Source of the DNA: Linnemannia schmuckeri
Taxonomy: Eukaryota; Mortierellomycota; Mortierellomycetes; Mortierellales; Mortierellaceae
NCBI GenBank assembly: GCA_029449235.1
Contig: JANATG010000002.1
Span: 806,001 to 870,000, forward strand
Direction of reading: 5' to 3'
Length of the DNA stretch: 64,000 bases
Below, piece after piece: positions 1 to 8,647 of this stretch; the stretch's first letter is position 1, and the number at the start of each line of letters is the position of its first letter. A model generated the notes under the pieces. That model saw only the letters and a program-made list of their open reading frames with translations, did no database searches and was not told the DNA's origin. A program made the position numbers and the translations under genes.

Positions 1-1983
1 GAGTGAGCATTCTTCATGCGGCCCAGGGTAATTGTTCGTCCCATTCGTCTCCCTCATCTCACACGATAACCCTTTGTGAACAATCGCACTCTTTCACACT
101 CACAACAAACATACACAAACACAAACACACACCCACGACACCACGTCGTCTGCCTGCAGCAGCCCAAGAACCTTATAGAGCCAGGCCAATCACACACCAA
201 CGCCCATCAAAACAAAGAAAAAGATATATAATCTAAAAAAAAAGGTGGGGATGGAATACTAGACAACCAATAACCGCATAATCAAAGGCATAAGAAAGAA
301 AGGCGAGAACTGAGCATCTAAGAGCGCAACGGAAGTAATGTTCAAAAAAGGGAATGAGCACACCTGACGGTGCTTGAGGAGAGTGAAAAAGAGAATAAAA
401 AAAACCGTCTTCAGTGAACTCTAGTCAAGCGGGGGTAGAGATTGAAGCGGGTTGTTGGTTGAAAAATACCCGTTACAAAATTGCCATCTGAGGCAGGAGA
501 GAGTTGAGGGGAGGACAGACGACAGGGAAGGAGGGAAAGGTCAAGTGGAGGGGGAGTTTACAAAAAAAAAACAGGGTTCCTGCATCGACAGCAAAAATCC
601 AATAGGGATCGAGGGTTTGCGCACACGGTGGCCACGATCGTTAGCCCTGCCCTTGTGTCCCTTTGTCAACATGCACCTCACGACCGATTAAGATTCAAGG
701 GAGATATCTCTCTGTCTGCGATCCAAACAACGGGATGGACAGGACCAAGCAGAATGTGGAAAAAAAAACACCAGAAGGCAAAAAAGTGTACTCGGCATGC
801 CTTTTTTTGTGATGAGGATTGCTTGCTTGTCCTTGTCTGCCGACTCAATTGGGAGGATACGCAAGCCCAACAAAGAACGGGGGGGGAATGAAGAAAAAAG
901 TGGTTTGGCAAGCAGAAGTGGGGAGGAGGACTGGAGGTCCACACACTTATACAAAACACACACAAAATCCACACATTTTTAGGAGGAATAAGAAAATCAT
1001 AAGACAAAACAAATAGCAATAACTACAGGAACAAGGGAAAAGGGGTAGAAATTCGCATCGTGTAGTGGTCTCGTCCACTTCAAGAGCAATTGTGAGAAGG
1101 TCAGGAAAAAAGAAATGAGAAAGAAAAAAGGGCCAAACGCAAACAACATACCAAAAACTGAAGACCAACCAAACTGCTGGAAGATCAATTGACACCGCTT
1201 TCGCATACACACGACACACGATAGCAACAGCGAGAAGGTACCTCCAACAAAATACTGAGACACCCCTTTGTTCTTCATCTTCTTGGCCATGGTCATTTTC
1301 CTTTCAACTGCACCATCGAAAGGATGAAAAAACAGAAGGCCGAACAACAACACATAAACAATAGGAGTGTTTGTATCCTTTGTCAACCTTTTATGCTTGA
1401 CGAATCCTGCGCCTACTCACTTGTTTTGGCCATTGCCTTGTCTTTCGTTGTTTTCCTTACTCTCTTTTACCCCCTCTTCTCATCTCATTGCAAACGATAC
1501 AAAATAACCCGTTCAGAATGGGCCGCGACCATCTTTTTTTTCTTTACTTTGAGGTAAGGAAAAGGTGGAATGTGGGGATAAAGAGCACGCGAGCAAAAAC
1601 TAAATAAAAGGCGAGAGCGATAGAGATAGATGCGTATGTGTATGTTGATATTGAGAGGCTAGCCTGGTGCCCTGCCTTTACCTTGCCTTTGCCTAATGTC
1701 TTCCTTTCCTTCTTTTTTTGTCTCTTCCCTCCCCTTTGCTCTCTTACTCTTGGGCGTGCGTGACACGAACGACGACTGACCGATCCGTGTGTGTCCACAA
1801 TACAAAGCCAAAGGAGAAACGCGCATTATTTCTTTTTTTGTTTGAATAAAAAAAGCACACCCCGCAACAATTTACAAAGGCCTGCCTTATGGCTACACAA
1901 AGAAACAACAGAGAAGGAAATCCGACGGAAACTGACTGACTACGAAAAATAAGAAAAAAAAAAGATCATAATGTTTTTCTTAC
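1..1983. other. No supported gene; possible intron or intergenic DNA
   Basis: AT-rich, homopolymer-laden sequence. The TBC gene on the minus strand should continue into this stretch or beyond the window edge, but no exon with recognisable TBC continuation was found on that strand. Short open frames here are low complexity. Confidence 0.5.
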
Positions 1984-2340
1984 CCCTCGAACCTCTCTCG
2001 AGATACCATGGCGGGCATAGTCCCGCAACTTGTTGACCTCGATCCACACCTCGGCATTGAGAACATCCTCATACTCCTCCACGGTGATAGACATGTTGTC
2101 CAAATGCTCCTGACGATACTGTTGCAGCGTCCGCTTGTTGTACTTGGTCGGTGGCGAGGACGAGGTCGAGGTGTTGGACGAGGACGAGTCGCTCTGGTGT
2201 CTAGTGTGAGTATTGTTGTTATTGCTGAGGTTGGAGTTGATGATATTGCTGTGGATGATGTGGTGGTGCTGATAGCTGTAGGGCGAGGTGAGGGGACGGG
2301 GTTGCTGCTGCTGCTGCTGAGGGATGGAGGAGAGAAGCAT
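1984..2340 (-). CDS. TBC/Rab-GAP domain protein, first exon only
   Basis: This is an N-terminal exon of about 119 codons. The first 80 residues are disordered (poly-Gln, His/Asn/Ser-rich). The end, KLRDYARHGISREVRG, matches the start of TBC (Tre-2/Bub2/Cdc16) domains, whose members act as GTPase-activating proteins for Rab GTPases in membrane traffic. The frame runs into a good donor (GTAAG, first base 1983) right after the RHGI..E.RG motif, a common place for TBC genes to continue. The Arg- and Gln-finger motifs that would show GAP activity are not in the window. No downstream exon was found between here and base 1, so the intron is unusually long, the gene is truncated, or the model is wrong. 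Confidence 0.5.
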
Positions 2341-3643
2341 GGCTTGAATCTGGAACGAATGTTTTTTTTTGTTGTTGTTGAATGTGGATCTCTTTCGTTT
2401 AGTGGAAAGTTTAGGTATCAGGGCAAGGGATGAAAAAATAAAAGAGTAAAAAAGAATAATTTCAAGCGCGGGAAGGAAGAGAACAAAAAAAAAGAAACGC
2501 TTTGGGCTAACTATTGAATAAGAATGAGCATGGCAATGAAGAAACGCTAAAGAGGGATGAAGAAGTGCGCATGAGGAGATAGGGAAAGGAATAGAAAAAG
2601 AGGAAGGTTGGGAGGAAGAGAAAAGAACAAGGTGTGAAAGAAGAAAGAAGAATAGGAAAAAAAAAAAAAAGCAGACGGCAGACGACTAACCAGCCAACCA
2701 GTCGCACAAGGAAAACATATTCGATCAAACGAGACTAGTGCGAAGCTGATATGAATAATCGAGCACACACGACTTGTGCTTCTCGTCTCACACTATCACA
2801 CACAGACAGCGCATTCAGTTCAAAAAAAAAAAAAAAATTGGCATTTCCATTCTCCGGACGAACAAAAACAACAGCAAGAAGAGGGTCACAGTGGCACAAC
2901 TGCATTCACTCAGGCACACACGACCCTCGTTTCTTCCCTGCTTGTGGTTGTTCTTCCTTTCTTATACAACTCGTCGCTGCTTGGACCCCTCCCCTGCTCC
3001 TTCCCTGCCTCTGTCCGTCTACTCAACATAGCCCTTACACATGTAACCACCCACCGCATTCTCCTTCTGAAGGTCAGTGCGACCACTCACTCACTCCATT
3101 CAATTCGCCCTCTTTTCTTTCTTTCCTTCCCTTGTCGAAAAATCCTTAGCCAGTGCGTCTTTGAAGGTCGTCATCCTCAAGTCAAATCAGAAAAAAAAGA
3201 GTCAGACTGGATGGGTGAGTGCGTTCGAGACATCCAAAGAACTGGGAAGTTGGGGTCGATTGGTCCGATGGGGAACCAAGCAGCGGAGCAAAGAAAAAAA
3301 AAGATCCCTTCTTTTCCTCACGTCAGCTCTATCACATCAATTTATCTCGCACGCTTGACTTGGTTTCTCCAGACTGCAGACTGGGCGAAAAGGCACGTTG
3401 GGACGGATGTGATGCTCACTTGAATATAAACAGCAACAACAGCAACCAGAGACATGCTCCACCATCAATCCTTCCTCTCCTATACCCCCGATTTCCCCTT
3501 TTTCGTGTTTTGCTTCCATCTCTTTTCTTTGTTACCGTCTGTCACTTGCCAAGATTGCAAATGCGCTGGGAAACCAGTTGGCCCTCAGTTACACAGCAAA
3601 AAGGCTGGGAAGATAATCTTACCATATTAGAGCAAATGCCAGT
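2341..3643. other. Intergenic, low-complexity
   Basis: Upstream region of the TBC exon and downstream region of the ASA1-like gene. It holds A-runs and C/T-rich tracts. An open frame at 2776-3423 on the plus strand has no recognisable domain and biased composition, and was not accepted as a gene. Confidence 0.5.
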
Positions 3644-5745
3644 TTAATAGATGTCCCACAGACTAATCCTCTGCTCCTTTCCACCAACTGCAACCCAATG
3701 CCTCTTAGACCACCGCTGTCGATCTGCCAGTGCATCCTCCAGCTCACTGTCATTCCCGCTGTCGCTGTTACTTCCGCTCTCGTCACTTGACTCGTCGTCG
3801 CCGCCGCTTCCGTCCCTGTCGTCATCCTCTCCTGTGGCGATGGCGTCAGCTATGCCGGTCGTACTACCAGGAGTAGTCGTAATAGAAGCAGTGACAACAG
3901 TTTCACCAGATGACGCTGACAATGACGGTGCCTCACTTTCCTCCTGTTGTTCATGCTGTTCCTTAATATCTGCAAAACCGAGGCAGTAGAGCCCTTCCCG
4001 ATGGTACTTGAGCACTGCCAACGGTTTGAGAGTCTTTGATGAAAAGAGCCGTATCCTGGGTTTTGTTGATTTCGAATAGAATATGGAAATTTGGTTCATA
4101 TTAGTGTTCTCTATTATTTTGAGGGAAATTGATACATGCAGACATGAAATATAAACTCTTGAACCCCAGGAAAATATGGATGGACATAACTTAAACACCA
4201 CAAATGAACGGTGTTGGAGTGATGAGGAGAGGAGGGTTGTTCCCTTGACTTACCTTCCATCCCATCCGGCAAGAGCAATAACCCTCTCGTCACTTCGTAT
4301 CTTCCCATCAGCCATCCCGTTCGCCTTGAGCGCCGCTTTCACTACCTCTGGTGTCCCCTGTAGAGAGCTCGACAGGTCGTATTTGACCAACACATTATCC
4401 GACCCACACGAGATTGCAAACCCTGCCTTGCTTGACACATCCACCGCCAGCACTATATCGAGCCATTTAACAAAAACAAGAGGAAGAGTGACAGAGCAAA
4501 TCGTTAGTAATGATCATTTCAAAGATAACGCGGAGATGGAAAAGTACCAAACAAGGATAATGTAGCCGAGGAATGTAGCTCACCTGGCTCACGGTGGTAT
4601 TTTGTAGACCAGACAACCTCCATGGCCCGCTTCCCCTTCTTTGCAGTATTCGCGCTATTAGTCGTGGCAGGAGTTCCAGCAGTGGAAGCAACTGTCGAAT
4701 CCCGAAACAGAGTAACCGACCCATCCTCATACCCAACCAACATATGAAGCGCCTCTTCATCCGTAGAGGGAAAGTTGCCTTGGTCGCCAGCCCTCACTCG
4801 TGACAAGAAAAGCTTGATCGACATGGCAGAGCCCCACTTCTTATCTGATCCTGAAGGAATGGCACTGCTGCTGTGAAAGTTGGCGGAGGTGTCAAAGGGA
4901 CCGACTGCTGCAAATGTTCGCTCTGGTTTCGTCATATCATATATGTCAATCAAACTCGATGTTGTAGGCGAGGGGACAGCGACATAGATGTGCCGATGGG
5001 TCTTCCTGAGCACTCCTGCTCCGGTCCTCATCGCTGTCGTCTCTGTAGCTCCTGTTGTCGTACTAGATGTTGCTAACCGTGCTGGAGGCTCGTTACTGTC
5101 GATGGACAAGATAGCCATTTTGCAAAAGTTTAGCGCGTTGACTGGAAGACTTAAAATCGGTACAACAGTCTGATGGCCCTTGTTGATGTCCGAGAGGTTG
5201 ACGATCCCGATACTGCTGGGTCTCCTGACAGACTCTTGGAGAACCGAGTTGATATCCCAAAAATGAATCTCGTTATCGCGGCCATGGCTGGCAACGTACA
5301 CCCGGTGGTTCTGCTCCTGCGCCATCTGCACCGCTGTCAACGACTGTATCCTTCTGCCTGCGTTAGCACTCTTCCTTAACCCTGACTGCGCTGTCGAAAT
5401 TTTGGCTCCACTGTCAGTTGCAGAAGGACTCGATATTGAAGAATCGTCTCGACGGATAGGAATCACCTTCAGGGCAAGCACAGATCCAGTCTTGTGTGCA
5501 TGCCATTTGCAAACAGGTCGTCGCTTCCAGATATCCCAAATACAGATCCAACCTGTCTCGTCACCTGTTGCCAAGAACGTGTTGGACGCAAAGAACTCGA
5601 GTGAATGGATCGGTGCATCGTGTCCCCGAAAGATAAATGATGGTGCCGGCGGTGGTGGAGCTGTATGTTGCTGCTGATTTGAAGCTGATGAGGTCTTTCC
5701 TGTCCTTGCTTGGTAATAGATGTTCGTTCCTGATGTGTCGGACAT
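3644..5745 (-). CDS. ASA1: ASA1/GNB1L-type WD40 repeat protein
   Basis: Exons are 5745-4584, 4452-4254 and 4055-3644; all splice sites are GT-AG, phases agree and the product is about 590 residues. The frame opens upstream, but the ATG at 5745 is chosen because the codons before it translate a 25-base A-run. WD40 signatures include FRGHDAPIHSLEFF with a WICIWDIWKRRPVCKWHAH repeat, SHGRDNEIHFWDI, CGSDNVLVKYDL, GWDGRIRLF and a final VAVGGKEQRISLWDIY. The GRDNEI.FWD and GWDGR.R.F signatures are typical of ASTRA-associated protein 1 (fungi) and GNB1L (animals), which help mature PIKK kinases with the TTT/ASTRA complex. Exon 3 carries a long Asp/Glu/Ser-rich insert inside the last blade, unusual in length. 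Assignment is by motif resemblance. Confidence 0.85.
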
Positions 5746-6116
5746 GGCGAAAAGGAAGACTCTCGTGAAAAAAAAAAAAAAAAAAAAAAAAAGGGTGCAG
5801 CGTCGTTGAAATCGCGTCGACAAGAAAAAAAATTAGTTAAGCAAAAAATGCCCAAGCCACGTGCGAGACACGAACATAAAATATCAGTCTTCACTTCCCA
5901 CAACAGTCGTTCTCACATTGCCTCTTCTCATTTTATGGACATGGTATGGACAGAAGACAGAGGTGTTCGTACAATGAAGACGCGTTGAAAAATATACAAT
6001 GAAGAAAAAAGTACAAACGACGTGCGTTTTGTGCCTTTTAAAATGAAGTAACAGTGATTTTTATTTTAATGGAGTATTAAGAGTCTCAACGACACAGAAC
6101 AACAGCAGAAGACGAT
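5746..6116. other. Intergenic, between ASA1-like and RRP41
   Basis: It contains the A25 tract next to the ASA1-like start, presumably in its 5' UTR, and the 3' end region of RRP41. Nothing else was recognised. Confidence 0.5.
5768..5792. repeat. A25 homopolymer
   Basis: Uninterrupted run of 25 A just upstream of the ASA1-like start codon; a T-run on that gene's sense strand. Confidence 0.95.
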
Positions 6117-7259
6117 CTACACGGCCATCTTCCGTGCAAGATCCTCTGCCCGGTCGCGAATCGTCTTATCCATAACCTCATACATCTGCTTACAGCCCTC
6201 CCCTGCGAGTCGGAACACCTCTTCCAGCTTATCCACATGTAACCGTGACTCCATTTGCGTCAATGTGATCTTGCTGCTCTTGGGCAGCATCGCAATCGTG
6301 ACCTCTGAGGTATCCGACGACTCTTCGATATAGTTGAGATCGATTGCTGCCTCGCGTTCGACCCATCCTGCTGTACAAGCGCAGACATAGTCTGTCATCG
6401 CGATTCCTGCGTCGATCAGGGCCATTGTAGTCGCGTTGATGCATGCCTGGAGGGTGCCTCCGTCGTGCTGGATCACCTGCAGATAAATGTCGATCTGTGA
6501 GCGTGGGTAAAGTGTGGCGATAACGACTGGTTCGAACGTCTGCTTCACAAACGATGCCATCTCCAACAAGCGTCTAGAAGAAAGAAAAATTCAGCGGTTA
6601 GATCACTTGCTGGACAATGTAGTGGCAGGGCTTATTTCAACTGTTACAAGCAAAAAAGTGTATTAACGAAAACAAAAAGGACATACTTGTCATTCTTGCT
6701 TCTCCTCCTTCTCTCTCCTGTGCTGAAGGGTGCGACGTTGAGTTCGACATTGAGGATGGCACGATCATGAAGGACAAGGGCGCGGTGACGGGCCTCACGA
6801 GGTCCATAAACAGCTGCGAGGACTTTGGTGTTTCCGTGCTCAAGGTACGCTGATCCGTCTGCCTGCGACAAGACGCAAGTTGTGCTGGTGATCTTTCTCA
6901 ATTCCGCAGGGCGACGACCATCAATACGGAGTCCTATTAGGTTGTCACAGAGGTAGTTTTTTTTTATTTAGAGATTGTTAGAGACGCTGTTGCGGTGAGG
7001 CAGTGCTTCTTTGGCCGAAGTGGCTATCCTGCTATTGTTTCGTTGTAGGTGAAAAAGCGGAAAGGTGAGGTTACCTTCAGGAGACAAAAGTTCGGCACGA
7101 GACTAAGAGCAGTTGTTGTTGGCATGAGCGGGAGGGGAGAGAAAGTTACATCCGGTTAGTTTCATCGCTGCTGCTGCCGTTTGTCATTCCTTGTAAGCCT
7201 TCGTCCGTGGTGTTAACGTCTTTCAAGTCCTGTCGGCATGTCTGCTGATCCCGTACCAT
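6117..7259 (-). CDS. RRP41: Exosome core subunit RRP41/Ski6 (RNase PH fold)
   Basis: Coding exons are 7259-7257, 7102-7075, 6933-6687 and 6573-6117, giving 244 residues; the yeast protein has about 246. The product is an RNase PH-fold subunit of the nine-subunit RNA exosome barrel, which threads RNA to Rrp44/Rrp6 in nucleus and cytoplasm. Visible signatures are AELLSPEGLRIDGRRPAELR at the N terminus, LEHGNTKVLAAVYGP, YPRSQIDIYLQVIQHDGGTL and DLNYIEES. As in eukaryotic RRP41 in general, catalysis is not expected. The start is unusual: the ATG sits alone at the end of coding exon 1, directly before the donor, and the 28-base exon 2 supplies the next nine codons. This start was chosen because the upstream frame of exon 2 is closed by a stop overlapping its acceptor. 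The gene is head-to-head with the NR2C2AP-like gene, about 280 bases away. Confidence 0.9.
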
Positions 7260-7537
7260 GGTATGCTGGTTTTATGTGTGAGTATGATGTGTGTAAAGAA
7301 AGTAAAGGCGAAACCCAAGCGTGTGTTTGTATGCGTGCAAGCGAAGGGAGAAGAGTGCCTTTGAATTATTTTTTTTTCTTTTTTTGCGGTTTGTTTGCTC
7401 AAGCCACACAGACTGCCACCAATTTTTAATTTTCTGTTCTGACGGTGCTCCTACTAACCAAACCAACTTACTGGCACAGACTTGACTTTTTTCTTGCTAC
7501 GCCCATCTCCCATCTCTCATCTTCTTCCTCTTCCACC

Positions 7538-8431
7538 ATGACCAGCCTACTCAACTCAGACTGCCGCATCAAGTAAACTCCAACTTCCCTTCCTCAGCCA
7601 CTCATTTGAAAGACACAGCATGACACAAGGGCATCTAACTTCTAACACCTCCTTACACCAACTTTCTTCTCTTTTTCTCCCAACTTTATGATAGAGTGAG
7701 CTCGGTCCTGAACCGCGAGACAACCCTTTACGGCAAGCAGTTCCTCACAGACAACAGCGAAGAAACATGCTGGAACTCTGAAGCTGTAAGTCATCTTTCT
7801 CTCACACATTCCTCTCGACCCTATCCTTAACTTCGATCTACTCTTCTACTTCCATACTACCTCATACCTTAACACCAAGAACACAAAAACACGTGCTTCG
7901 AGAATCGCCCATTCATAACTCAACCTACTCACCACTACCTCTCCCACCTCCCAACACTACTCCCTCTCTCCCTCAACCAATAACGACAGGGCACTCCACA
8001 ATTCATCGTGATTGATTTCGGCCGCAAGGTCAACATCGACACCTTCCAGCTAATGTTCCAGGGCGGTTTTGTCGGCAAGACCTGTCAAGTTCTCGCCTGG
8101 ACCGACGCCTCCGAATTCGTCGACATGATGCGCTTCTACCCCGAAGATATCAACCCATTACAGATAAGTTCTCCTTCCCTTCCTCCCCTTTCCTATGCAC
8201 TTCTTAATGTCATGGAGAAAAAATTGGACTTGCTGGGTAAGAGTGAAATAATAGTGTGGGTGTTCTAACGGTAAACTTTTTTTTTGGATGGTTGCCGTCA
8301 TATACAGCTTCCCGGTGGCAGAATCGGAACGCCAGACGACGTCGAGGGTCAAGATTGTGTTTGAGTCCAGCACGGATTTCTTTGGTCGTATTACCGTCTA
8401 CAAACTGGATATCATCGGACAGGACGCCTAA
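7538..8431 (+). CDS. NR2C2AP-like discoidin/galactose-binding-fold protein
   Basis: Exons are 7538-7572, 7695-7785, 7990-8163 and 8306-8431, giving 141 residues, close to animal NR2C2AP (about 139). Matching blocks are VSSVLNR, EETCWNSEA, FIVIDFG, MFQGGFVGKTC, RFYPEDINPLQ and the C-terminal VKIVFESSTDFFGRITVY. The family has a discoidin-like beta-sandwich; in animals it is named for binding nuclear receptor 2C2, which fungi lack, so its role here is unknown. Introns 1 and 2 are GT-AG. Intron 3 (8164-8305) is best read as AT-AC: CAG|ATAAGT at the donor and ATAC|AGC at the acceptor, with TTCTAAC as a likely branch site. That is the only join found that keeps the family alignment with no insertion. 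A GT-AG alternative exists but inserts about 30 residues. Confidence 0.85.
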
Positions 8432-8647
8432 AACGTCGCTTTCGTAAAATTACACAAATTAATAATAGACAGACTCGCGGAGTTAATTAATCGCCCTTCT
8501 TCACTTTCACCTTTTTTCAGTTCAGACAACTAACGCGCCATGATGTTGATACGAAACCCCTTCAGCGAAAAACGCCAAACAAAACTTGTGGTATATTATG
8601 ATTCAAAAGAGACTAAAGGATGGGGAAAAGGGCTGTCTATAAGCGAA

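Noticed and set aside
997..1441. Possible small multi-exon gene on the minus strand beginning MAKT, with a basic segment and a hydrophobic end
   Set aside because: Splice-like sites can be chained in frame, but the product of about 50 residues matches no family and the last exon is ambiguous.
2776..3423. 215-codon open frame on the plus strand
   Set aside because: Biased composition from purine/pyrimidine tracts, no domain and no supporting splice or start context.
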